NCBI RefSeq assembly: GCF_910592395.1
Contig: NC_088314.1
Location: forward strand, 13,084,001-13,148,000
Source: Lineus longissimus
Taxonomy: Eukaryota; Nemertea; Pilidiophora; Heteronemertea; Lineidae
Direction: 5' to 3'
Length of the DNA stretch: 64,000 nucleotides
A program made the translations under genes and the position numbers. Positions 35,128 to 45,429 of this stretch are shown here, one piece after another (position 1 is the first letter of the stretch; each line of letters opens with the position of its first letter). Under the pieces are notes generated by a model. That model was not told the DNA's origin. It searched no databases and saw only the letters and a list, made by a program, of their open reading frames with translations.

Positions 35128-36144
35128 TCATGGTAAAGGGTAACATTTACTAATATCTTGCACCTCTAATGCCTTCAATAGAATTTCCCTTTGATTATCG
35201 ATTGCTTGTTCATTTTCATATTCAAGCCTGTAATTTTTGAAGAAAATACTTCCTAAGAAACCAGACCATAGAGAGCTCAAATCATCCAGTCGGTCCTTAT
35301 CGGTTGGATTCGGTTTTAATACTACATAATCAATTTTCAATGCTTTAAATGCTTGGTGTAAAAACAGCTTGTAATTTATGGTAATTTTAACTCCCCTGTA
35401 ATGAAGATATTTGAGGAATGCCAAGAAAACCATTCTGAGATCTGTGAAATTGTCTTTGGTCAACTGAGGTTTACCAATTGCTCTGTTAATGAATTCAATT
35501 TCTAAATAAGTGTCACACTCTAGACCAGGTAAGACATCATTGGGTTTGAGTTTAACAATACCAAATCGCAAGGCATTCAGGACTGTTTTTTCATAGCTGG
35601 TCGCACAGAGCCATTTTCTTGGACTTGAGAATTAAACCTTAATCCTATTTTCAACAAAATGTTTCAAATCATTTACGAATAAATCTGACAGACGTGTCTG
35701 GCCAAGGCCTCTGATGATGAAGTCAAAGTAACGTGTTTTGTTCTCAATAGTTATTTCTGGTTTCTTAAAGTCATCACTGTAAGTGGTCGAATTGCAATTC
35801 CTGCAGTACGTGTAAAGTTGCTTGACCGGTCTGTCAAAATTCAGTTTTTTCTGGCATTCAAAAAGTGTCCATCGTTTGCAGTTACGGCACAATTGAGCAT
35901 CACTTCCTGTGAATGTATCATACTGTTTCATAGGTGTTACCTGGTTCATAGGTGTTACTGTAAGATCGAGCTCTGCTCTGTGCCCTTTGTCCGGGTCTTC
36001 TTCAGAGCTTGTCAATAATGGCTCAACCCTTGGTCTAATGTAACCATTTTGTTTTATAGGTGTTACCTGTTTCATTGGATTGAAATACTGCATTTGACTG
36101 AAATACTTCTCTAAAGGGACATAACTGTACATCCTTTCACTCAT
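35128..36144 (-). pseudogene. Cys-paired protein, broken (element B)
   Basis: The 5' part (36144-35632) has the Cys pairs LCRNCKRWTLFECQK and YCRNCNSTTYSDDF. The 3' part (35571-35128) has EFINRAIGKPQLTKDNFTDL and LFLHQAFKALKIDYVVLKP. Both match the 389-aa A protein. A frame break near 35570-35632 splits it. Confidence 0.85.
35966..35994 (-). repeat. Double-hairpin repeat in broken B gene
   Basis: It has GAGC, TCT, GCTC then GCCC, TTT, GTCC, translated as DKGHRAELD. The A homologue has three units in this region. Confidence 0.8.
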
Positions 36145-36165
36145 GATTTAGAATTAAAAAAATTA

Positions 36166-36309
36166 TTAAGTAGTAAACTTGCTTTTATTTTTGTGACATT
36201 TCGCGCACTTGACCAGTAGATATCTGTGTCCATTTGAAGTGATGTGATGAGTTAACTTACCCGAATTACCTGTAATTTCCTTACATCTAAGGCAATAAAT
36301 CTTATTCAT
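36166..36309 (-). CDS. 47-aa zinc-ribbon protein (element B)
   Basis: A short gene whose ATG is preceded by AATTAAAT on its own strand. It has two Cys pairs (YCLRC near residue 6 and KCAKC near 35) separated by HHITSNGHRYLL. This pattern resembles the small DUF5679-type zinc-ribbon proteins found in viruses and Polinton-like elements. It follows the broken Cys-paired gene by 21 bp on the same strand. No copy is seen at the matching place in A, where the 543-aa and 463-aa genes lie instead. Role unknown. Confidence 0.55.
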   Translation of the reverse strand: MNKIYCLRCKEITGNSGKLTHHITSNGHRYLLVKCAKCHKNKSKFTT

Positions 36310-36460
36310 ATTTAATTAGCGAATTAATTAGAGATTATTGAGCCAATTTATTTTTACTTGAATTTTGGTTAGGACAAAAGTTAGCAGATGGCAGCACTGG
36401 CGCAATTACTGTTAAAACTGTTAAAACTGTTAAATAGGCCTAACTGTCATTGATCTAGTA

Positions 36461-36640
36461 GAACGTTCAATGGCCGAGTGGGTAAAGCATGGAGTTTCCA
36501 CACCTGAGGTTAGGTGTTGGCGTGGGTCTAATCCCGGCGAAGGAAACATATGAAGCCTGGCTCTATTTGTGGTTAATAGAGCGGGCGAAAACTTATCACG
36601 CCGTGATAACAAAGTATCCCAGTCGGATAAGTCATTAATA
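36461..36640 (+). repeat. tRNA-like head, probable SINE fragment
   Basis: ATGGCCGAGTGGGTAAAGCA resembles an A box of a Ser/Leu-type tRNA, and GGGTCTAATCCCGG, 58 bp later, resembles a degenerate B box. The rest is not tRNA-like. It is likely a SINE copy at the right end of element B rather than a functional tRNA. Confidence 0.45.
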
Positions 36641-36689
36641 GGGACAATTTTTTAATGTAACAATTGAATATGCAATTAGCAGAGATTAT

Positions 36690-36717
36690 TCGAGCTTTGC
36701 TCTTGTGACGAAGTCAT
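36690..36717 (-). repeat. Double-hairpin repeat, rightmost copy
   Basis: It has GAGC, TTT, GCTC and the altered but paired stem TGAC, GAA, GTCA. Its presence suggests element B sequence extends at least this far. Confidence 0.75.
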
Positions 36718-36748
36718 ATTTGAGAAGTCATATTTGAACCAATTTAAG

Positions 36749-36921
36749 TCAGTAATAGGGAAACTTGTCGTTTTATCCATGTTACGTTTTTGGTAGGTTT
36801 TGGCAAGAAAACGAAGTTACGTTTCTGGTAGGTTTTTGCATGACAACGAAGTTTTTTGGCCAGGTTTCCAGAAAAGTCGTAGATAGTCGTACATGCGTTT
36901 CCCTATTACTGTTGGCGCCGT
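36749..36921. repeat. Short foldback element
   Basis: CAGTAATAGGGAAAC at the left end recurs in complement (GTTTCCCTATTACTG) at the right end, about 173 bp apart. It resembles a MITE, but no clear target duplication is seen. Confidence 0.6.
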
Positions 36922-36980
36922 TGGCCAACTGCCATCCGGGGAGGTGTCACCTCTGAGAGGCCGGAAAAAAAATCTAGACG

Positions 36981-36999
36981 TTGCCCCCCCCCCCCCCCG
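36981..36999. repeat. Poly-C tract
   Basis: A run of about 17 C residues lies just upstream of the zinc-finger ORF. Confidence 0.9.
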
Positions 37000-37094
37000 T
37001 TATACCTCGACTCTGGCTTGTGGGTCTTTAGCATCAATAAGGTATGATTCTTTATAATTATTCACCACTTCTCCCTATTCTTTTACTTGTAGCC

Positions 37095-38174
37095 ATGAAG
37101 CGAAGGCAGGATAGGCGAGATAGGGTATACATTCCCCTTCTCAGTATTTTCCAGGTGTACAGGCTGGCATACAGCAGTCTGTACCTCCGCCAAAAACTAA
37201 TGCCAAGAATGCCCGACATGGAGGCTATTAGGTCCATAATTAATTGGAAGTGGGCAGATACCTGGGCACCTCTTGCCATTACTCACCTTATCCTATACAT
37301 TCTGGAACACCCACATGCAAACCTTCCCCTATATTCCCTCGGTGACCTTTGGTTGCCGGCCCTCGCCCTGCATGATAGCTCACTACAAGGCCAGTTGTTG
37401 GCACTTCATTTACAAGGGGTACTTCAGGCGTCTACGGAACCTTACAGCTTTTGGCGTTTCGTTTTAAAGCCCCGCCACCAAAAATTTGTTGCAATGTATT
37501 TTGAAACAAAGCTTACCCTCAAGAACGCTGCGCGCCTCCTGATTAGAGTGCAGCAGATCCTTCCTCCGGGGGCGGTTGTTGTAAACTATGTGAAGACATT
37601 CATAATGAAGCAAGGGCGTGTCACTGAATTAACTCTCGATAATTTCATGGCTACTGTGTGGCACAGATCACCCCCAACAACCACACGGGCGCGACCACTT
37701 GCCCTCGGAATTCGGAATGCACATCGTACTTTAAAGCACCAGTATGCCCACTATTTTGAGCATAAAATCTGTAAAATTAGCTATTCTAAATTCCAGTGGG
37801 GAATTGCAGTGACTGGCCCGAGTTTTGATGTGATGTTTGCTCCATGTTGCAACACCCCCTATCACCTGCATTGCGTCGGTCGCTACACTGATGATTTTTA
37901 CGTGCGTAACTGGCGCTGCCAAACATGTGCGACAATCCTGTTCCTCACCAGGCGCACCTCATTTACCCTCTACATTCCACCTATTGTAGGAGTTCCTCCT
38001 GAACCCGACGAGGAATCCCTAGCTCTTGAGGCTAATCGCTTATGCATCCTTCAAGCCAACCCCGCACCCCCACCTGCATATAAAAAATATCTTCGTCAAT
38101 TCGAAAAAGAGGGCGCCTCCGGTTCATGCCCCATTTTGGAAATATCAACGATGTTGATTAAGCACTCACCATAA
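37095..38174 (+). CDS. Unknown protein with RING/PHD-like zinc finger
   Basis: The ATG after a TTCTTTTACTTGTAG tract is preferred over the in-frame ATG at 37044, because the tract looks like a splice acceptor and removes a short hydrophobic leader. The ~359-aa product starts basic (MKRRQDRRDR). Near residues 250-285 it has CCNTPYHLHCVGRY ... WRCQTC, a Cys/His arrangement like RING or PHD fingers. PPPAYKKY occurs near the end. I do not recognise the family. The surroundings are repetitive, so an element-derived gene is as likely as a host gene. Confidence 0.5.
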   Translation: MKRRQDRRDRVYIPLLSIFQVYRLAYSSLYLRQKLMPRMPDMEAIRSIINWKWADTWAPLAITHLILYILEHPHANLPLYSLGDLWLPALALHDSSLQGQLLALHLQGVLQASTEPYSFWRFVLKPRHQKFVAMYFETKLTLKNAARLLIRVQQILPPGAVVVNYVKTFIMKQGRVTELTLDNFMATVWHRSPPTTTRARPLALGIRNAHRTLKHQYAHYFEHKICKISYSKFQWGIAVTGPSFDVMFAPCCNTPYHLHCVGRYTDDFYVRNWRCQTCATILFLTRRTSFTLYIPPIVGVPPEPDEESLALEANRLCILQANPAPPPAYKKYLRQFEKEGASGSCPILEISTMLIKHSP

Positions 38175-38675
38175 AGGTGCGCAGGAAAAAAAAATCTAAA
38201 AAACCCGTTCGTCTGGGAACGAACAGTACTCAAACAAAAAAGGAACCTCCATGTCGTTAGCATTGGCACCCACAATGTGAACCCTATTCAGCATTGGCAC
38301 CAATTGACCAACAGGCATTAAAATGTATTGCGTCCAGAACATGTGTTAGAGGTAAAAGGCATATCGTCAGAAAAACATTAGGCTCCACTGACCGACATGA
38401 GCATGGGAGTCAAATTATAGTATATAAATGGACTAGTCTATCACTTCCGAGCGACGGTTGTTCCTGAATGTGAATAGCACAACTAAATCTCCGTAAAATT
38501 TATGCATGGTCTGAGGTAAGGTAGTAACCTAATCCTAACCAATTACAAAAAAACAACTTTTTTTTTTCTACCTGTCATCAGGGTAACAAATAAAACTAGA
38601 TTATTAACCTTGATACATTTAACAAGAAAGTCAGGAGAGTCAAGATCGCGATATAAAACGTATACCCCTCCTACC
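38175..38675. other. Interval with no recognised feature
   Basis: No ORF of note, no clear repeat and no RNA gene were seen, apart from short A- and T-runs. Confidence 0.5.
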
Positions 38676-38678
38676 TTA

Positions 38679-39372
38679 AGCTAGATTTACATTTATACGT
38701 TTTATAGTCCGTATATCGTATGCGTTTAACGCATCCGTCCAACGAAAATTTTTCAACACATGCTTTTAACCATTTGCGCATTCACATATCTCCCACAATT
38801 GCATAAAACGGGTGCGTTTAAGCGCATACGTTGGTCGAATCCAACGCATCCGTGCTATCAGGTACGTGAACGGATAGAAATTCCTTTGAAATGACGTCAT
38901 TTTGGGATATACTTTCCTTGAAGTCGACCCTGATACATACTGCCAGCCTCTCCCTTGGGCAGATCACTTCCCTTGTTCTGCTGTGTTTTTGTATGTCGGC
39001 GGCAATGTTGTGTAGTACCTCGGCTAATTGATCATGATTAAGTCGAAAGTATTTCACAAACTTGTCCTCGTCACTTTCCAGGTCAATTGCAACAAGAGTG
39101 TGGTAGTCTCCATGGGATTTTCCTTTTTTCAATATATCATGTACCCAGAACCGTCTTTTCCTCTTCCTGGCCTTGACAGTTTCATATGCAAGTGCACAGA
39201 CCAACATATCGACATCTTCGTCGGAAGATTCCATATTGACGAATGACCTGACGGATCCGTTTTGCCCTTAATAAAGCGCTCGATATTACGTATAAATGTG
39301 TATCGGAAACTCGGATGCTGGAAATGGAAACGTATCACGCATCCGTTTCAACGTATAAATGTAAATCTAGCT
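38679..39372 (-). mobile_element. Non-autonomous PIF/Harbinger element, 694 bp
   Basis: The TIR AGCTAGATTTACATTTATAC begins at 38679 and its complement ends at 39372. Direct TTA repeats at 38676-38678 and 39373-39375 match the 3-bp TWA duplication of the Harbinger superfamily. The interior keeps only the N-terminal part of a transposase ORF, so it is an internally deleted derivative. Confidence 0.88.
38818..39234 (-). pseudogene. Harbinger transposase N-terminal remnant
   Basis: The 138-aa ORF has RRFWVHDILKKGKSHGDYH, DKFVKYFRLNHDQLAEVL and ICPRERLAVCIR, the typical N-terminal region of HARBI1-type nucleases. After LAVCIR the match stops and the DDE catalytic part is missing, consistent with an internal deletion. 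Confidence 0.8.
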
Positions 39373-39375
39373 TTA

Positions 39376-40960
39376 TGGTCCGAAACGTGCAGGTAACCTG
39401 CCAAAAAGGTGCCTCATAGCTCGGCCTATTATAGCCCTGCGCTTCTACGTAATCGGGCCCGGATATTCAGTCAGAAGACGTTCAGGCTGATGTTCTGGAT
39501 GTACCGGCGAGGTAAGAAGGACACAGGTCCTGGCACCACACTTAACCAAAGGACATCATGGAGGTAACATCCCAGCCTGCGCTTAAAGATCTAAAGGCCA
39601 CTGACTGTTGAATGGTGTCAATAAGATCACAACTTAATTTACCATCTGAAATAAGATCAATCCCAACCATCAATTCATTCAAGACCGCTTTAAAATCATG
39701 GCTTTTCAAAAAACACTACGGTATTTAGTAGGAGGTTTTTTTTCCCGCGCTTTGAGCAGGGCGACCTGGAAAGGCGCGTTATAAATATTAAATTGTATTG
39801 TATTGTATTGTACCTCAGACTCACCATGTCATACTTCCGTTAATCTCCAATATACTATCTATATTAACGACAAGAGGAGACCTAACCTCTGTGCTGTTGC
39901 GGAACAGGTGTCTTGCTCGGCGGTAAAAAGCAAACAACTCAAATTAACACCTTCACTGACTCCTATGATCAACGGCCGGGCCTAAACACAATGTAAACAA
40001 GCAAAATATGCTAAGTAGCCTCGTAAAAACGGACAGGTATGTGGTTCATTTTATAACAAGGTTGGAACGCATAGGTAAACAACTCCTTTCGTATCTTTAA
40101 GGTAGGGCGTCGGTGCGTTGCATCAGACTGTCCAACTGAGCAATGTAAGTTTATTCCAGAATTTAGAAAAGACTTACTGCATTTGCAAACAAATTATAAG
40201 GTTTGGAATGGGTTGGCAAGGGCCACGCTGGATTGTGATAGTGAGGTTGATATGTTATTAATTGTGTCATAGGCAAAGTACCTAAGAATATAGTGGATTA
40301 TAAAAAAAATCCGCATTGAATAAATGCGCGAGGTCATTCAAGTTTCTGGTTCAACCAGCATGACTGATGTCGCGAACATAAGAAGCAATTGTATATAAAT
40401 TGTTGTTTGTTCAGATGCAGTTCCTGGATTGACAAAATATAAGCAGTAACTCAAATGTTGTTACCCCGATGTAGTTCCGGGATTGACGGCGCATAAGATG
40501 AGTGACTCCTAAAGATGATTTACTTCTAGGAAAAGAAGTAGTGGTTCACCCAAAGGTTGTTCCTGGGTTAACAAAAAGATGTCATGATAACAGGTGGCCC
40601 AAATCAAATCATATCACGATGCGACGGTTCCAAAATATCAGAGAAGAGTGCGTGGAACCATAATGAAGTCATACATGTGAAAGCTTAAGCAAATAATCAA
40701 TTAATGCGTCAACGAACAATTATATCATCAAATACTCAACCACAGTACTGAAAGTAAGAAAAAAACATGAAGCAATAATATTGCTCAGCACGATATAAAG
40801 TGCGAACCAAGGGTTGATGTAGTCTGTCACAACGATCTTCCTGTAAGGTCAATGCTGAAAGGGTCATAATAAGAAATTACATGTGCAGTAAATCCTGTAT
40901 ATCATCATAAATGTCACATGCTCCATTCGTCAACATTGCATAATTATCGGTAAAATTACA
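39376..40960. other. Intergenic repeat debris
   Basis: Around 39690-39815, sequence resembling the 3' end of a LINE or SINE (GGAAAGGCGCGTTATAAAT followed by ATTGT pentamers at ~39793-39813) is visible. The remainder has no recognised feature. Confidence 0.45.
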
Positions 40961-41344
40961 CAAATAACAATGTTATTGTATAAACGGGTCAGAAGCTGGT
41001 GGTTGGTTGGTTTCATTGCCTGGCCTTATGCTGAAATCAAAAAAGGCACCCATACATGTTTCCGAAGCCTTGGCAAGATTGTCCTCGTTTTCACAAGAAG
41101 AAATCATGCAGTGGACGCCATGCTGATCTCCGTAATGCTGAAACAAATGTCAAGCACCAGGAGGCCAAGTCTGAACTCCTTGGGCTTGTCATGCATCACT
41201 TCTTGGGGTTACTGGACGACTTGTCAAATAATTATAGTCCAATTCTACATTTCACTTCATCCTTTGTCGGTATCACGTCTGTTGCATACGCGAAAATATG
41301 TTTAAAACTTAAGCCTGTAAAGGTACAAATAGTAACACTGGTAC

Positions 41345-42826
41345 TTAAGGTACCCATGCGTGGTTTGGGCTTGTTGTAGGGGCCCAGGAGTCGCTGATAA
41401 TGCGCAAAAGCGTATCCCTAGTAATTGGCTCACAACGACCATGTTCATCATTACTTTGGATCTTCCAGGCCTTCCACATTTTACGCATGTTGATTTTGAA
41501 GGAACGGATGACAGTTTTATCAAATGGCTGGACCAAAGAAGTACATCTTCCTGGAACCAACTGGATAAAACCAGGCGCATCTGCAATGTGATGCTGAACC
41601 TGGGCATTTCTATGGGCTGGGAACATGTCCCATATCAACAAAAATGGAAAGGCATCACCTACAAAAGGGAGAAGACTGTCATTAACCTACAATAGTAGTG
41701 TCTGCCAGTTTGCCCAACCCGTTTCAGACCCGGTTACTCGGACATTGTCGGGTGCATTTTCCCTCAAATCCTGGATTACTTCCCCGTCAGCCCTCAGTCC
41801 AGATCAATTTGTTTTGCCCCCTTTTCATTGTATCGTATCGTATCGCATCGCATCGCATCGCATCGCATCGCATCGCATCGCATCGCATCGCATCGCATCG
41901 CATCGCATTGTATTGTATTGTGGTGCCATGTCAAAAAGAGCAAACGTTTCATTCATGTTTATTACAAGTTCAATCCCATTTTCATCAACCGTCTGGGTAA
42001 CATTTTGCTGAAAATTGGCCACAAGTTCATCCGCGTTTTCGGGAATAGCCGTAACATTTTTGCATTGTTTCCTAAAACTAATACCGTTCCTAGAGAGAAA
42101 ACCAGTTAGCCACCCTCTGGACGCCCTGAAGTTTGTTAATTGTGGCCGATGCTGCCGGTATTCCCGTTGCTGCTGTTCGGGGAGCACTGCCCACCATGTT
42201 CGGAAAGACTGTTCAGCTTTAATCATCATGTCGTCGCCCGAGACAGGTACCCCATGTTGTCGCCTTGTTGCCATCCATTCACGAACTGACCTGTCAACCT
42301 CTGGCCATAAGGCCGAAAAAAATGTGGACTTTAGAAAAGAACAATTTCAAATTTAAAGTTCCAGGTTCTCATAGACATCAAATTTGAAAAGAAAATGACA
42401 TGGAAGATGGCGTTAATCTTCTGTTAAAAGTACAATACAGCACTCACCAATGCCTCTTTGTCTTTGTCTGCGCCTGTTGACCTGCCTGCTCGAAGTTTCG
42501 CGATGTCTCTCTCGGAGGTCATCCTCTTCGCGGAGCCATCGGCGCATAGTCCAGGAGGGGATGTTATACTCCCTGGCAAACTGGGGCGATGAAATTCCAT
42601 GAGGCTGCCTGATGTTTTCGTTTTCATAGACATCGAGCAGACGGATTTTCTCCGCCAGTGAATACGATTGGTGACGCCGAGCAGGAGGTTGTAAGGCATC
42701 GACATTTTCATCAACATTATTGATGTCGCCATTATCCATTGGATGAACGAAATCAGAAAACATTATCCAAATGCCAAAAAAGACAGTGCACATCATTTTG
42801 GTTTCTTGCTGACGCTTGCGATTCAC
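41345..42826 (-). pseudogene. Pogo/Tigger-like transposase, decayed
   Basis: Three blocks in order on the minus strand: a helix-turn-helix region (SYSLAEKIRLLDVYE ... ISSPQFAREYNIPSWTMRRWL, 42600-42700); a CENP-B-like second DNA-binding domain (NFRASRGWLTGFLSRNGIS) leading to VINMNETFALFDMAP (~41930-42120); and the DDE C-terminal part LLIWDMFPAHRNAQV ... GRCTSLVQPFDKTVIRSFK (~41500-41640). The first catalytic Asp of the usual MDET block reads Asn here, and the middle of the catalytic core is replaced by a microsatellite, so it cannot be active. Confidence 0.8.
41831..41920. repeat. (CATCG)n microsatellite inside transposase remnant
   Basis: TATCG and CATCG pentamers repeat about 15 times, followed by ATTGT pentamers. 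The array is located in the transposase pseudogene. Confidence 0.95.
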
Positions 42827-45429
42827 AATCTTAAATGCACGAGGAGGCCAGCGTTAAATCGGTTATTCAATATCATCTAAATTCAAAGTGATATCAGACA
42901 TGGATTTTGTGGTACATGTACATGCTCAATAAATCGTGTAATTAGCGTCATCTAGGCCTATTTCAAAGGACCTGCACATGTATACGCAATGATTTCCTCT
43001 CGACCAGTTGTGTGGGCCGTTCGCTTATCGCATATTTTACAGTATAACTGTGTGTTGTACATAGTCAATTTGAATGGCTAAGGTCGTGAAGTTCCCGTTA
43101 CCCTTAAGGTACGGTGAATTTCAAACTTGGATTTTTGGAGGAAAAAAATTGATCCTTATGTGTGTGTTTGAATTTAACGAGTGTGTATATAGTCAATAAG
43201 ATAAGACGCTGTTCCGAAGACTTGTGGGTATGCAACACAAGATCTTCCACTTTGGATTGTTTCGAACAATTAACCTTTTGATTGTGCATAGGGACCCAAG
43301 TTGTCACATCGCTCCTTTCCACAACAGCATATTTTAATGCTGCAATTCGGTAAATGTAAACTCTTCAATTGGCCGGCATGACTTGTCAAGTATTCTCCCT
43401 CATGCCTTGATGCCCATTACCTCTTGTTAGCTGGTGTGTCGATCTGTATCGTCAGGGAACATGCGAGAAGAGGCATAATGATTGGAGAGGCCATAGTCTG
43501 AAAGAAATTATCAGATAATGTTAAATTGACAAATGGGCTGGAAATAGCTTGGTGAAAAATATACGCCTACCCCATTTGACATTGTCCGGTCTGAGTACGA
43601 TTATATGGTTAGATAGCCAGTTAGTGACGGTCCCTTGCAAACATCAGATGAACTATAAGATACGTGTACATAGTGTGTAACCTTTCATATGATTTAAGAC
43701 TAGTTGAAAGTCTCGTCCACAGTATAGTAGTGGTTCCCTCAACTTGGGTTTTTCTGGTTTTTGCTTAGTGTAACGTGTAACAAAAGTTTACTACTTCGAA
43801 GACAATGATGCGGCCTGCGACCTGAACGACTATACGAGGAAGGAATCATCAGAATCAAGAGCAGCGGTACACATAACGATCGGAGTCAACTCAATTACAC
43901 GTTGCAGATCGAAATCAAACCAAGGAACGCTGGATAACGTCGAGTAACGATATATTTTACGTCCTTGCGTCTTTTATGAACTACGTATGAAAAGGACATG
44001 ACACTATGGGCGATGGACTAGATCGTAAAATTTGGACATATTTACATATATATTTAAGTACAACCTTGCGGATAGGCAGGAAAGTACGTTCCTGATTCAC
44101 TTCAGATTATATTTGAATGGAGAAATGGTCGAAATTGCAAAGTGATGCATGCGGCATAAAAGTTAAGATAAAACCTTTCAGTTAATGCATGAATGTTCAT
44201 TGAAAAATTGTATATAAATTGTATAAACAAGGTATTTTAGGGAGGTCTTCTATAAATCGAGTATTTTAAATCGGAAGAGTAGTCGAAATATGATTATGGA
44301 AGTGTTAAGTAACTTACCTTGAAAGGACAAGATCGGTAAATTGAAAAAAAGATTGGAAATTGATAGTCTCCGTTGTGATCTTGTCGGCTGAAAGTTCCCT
44401 GGGTATCTGCATGCTCTCGGGAGAACCGGTTTTTATACCACAAATATCAGGTAGCAGGGTGGCAGAAGATTTATGGCGTTCCTTCCATTGACGGGTGACT
44501 GAGCTAGTACAATTTAAAAAACCAGAGTCAGGCTGCTAGACACGACTCCCTTTGTGAGCCTGTCGGCCCTGGCTTATTTTTTGAGGAACTTTTGTGTTTT
44601 ATAGCTCACCAAACGGTGATTAGCGGTGAGATATGAGGTGGGCAAGTTTCGCAGCGGTTTTGCTGGAGAGTTATTTGCCTATTGGAACGAATCGGTTGTA
44701 GATACTATGCTGCCCTGATGCAGAAATTTAATTCCGTGTTTTATTGAAATTGTTCTCTCTCTGGTCATTCAACAACATTCCTAAGTAAATTATAAATATA
44801 CGTAACAATAAACAGATGGAGGTCCTGCAAGTCTGGGAACGTTTGGTCAAACAAAGCCATGACGATTCGGTAAATACCTCTTAAAAGGTACATTATACAA
44901 AAATTAGCATACATCGGTATTGCCCATGGACCAGCCAATTGATTAATTACCTGCCGGTTGAATTTTCCTCTTTAACATTGGGACAATGTTTTTCATCTAG
45001 CTGTGGGGATGTACTGGTTCCCTTATAGTCCGCCGGGGTAACTATAGTTAACCTGGTGGATTGTTCGTGGAATTCGGGCATCCTGCCGCGAGCCTCCCAA
45101 AACTAGAAACATCATGTGACCGGCTATCATTGACTGGCCCTTATAGGGCCTAGAAATAAACCAGACCACAGGGCGCCCATCTGAGAGAGAGAGCTAGACA
45201 AGGAAGAACATCAGGGCAAAAAAGGGGAAACATACCAAGGCCGTTTAAGAAGACCTCTCGAGTTTTGTAAATCTTCCAAAATAAAGAACAAGGGTAAGTC
45301 CAAAGAATTGCGTTATTATCTTCGTGGTCGAATGACCTTGCCATTAACATATATAAGGGGAAGGATCTCTGGAGACAGACGGTCGAGCATCTGACCTCTG
45401 GGAGGCCGTGGACATTTCCCCCTCCAAAC
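42827..45429. other. Long interval without recognised genes
   Basis: No domain-bearing ORF or clear array was seen. The last ~400 bp before the BEL/Pao pol may include LTR or leader sequence, but I could not define an LTR. Confidence 0.45.

Noticed and set aside
36461-36560. Functional tRNA gene
   Set aside because: The A-box-like part is good, but the acceptor stem does not pair and the B box is degenerate; a SINE head is more likely.
7951-36717. CRISPR-like array from the dispersed repeat
   Set aside because: Units are not regularly spaced, lie in both orientations and sit inside genes; the context is an animal genome.
40970-41379. Plus-strand ORFs of 107-111 aa
   Set aside because: They overlap each other and carry no recognisable motif, next to a decayed transposase on the other strand.
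41625-42274. ORFs with SHRIASHRIA or MRCDAMRCDA repeats
   Set aside because: They arise from the (CATCG)n microsatellite; only the flanking part on the minus strand is real transposase homology.
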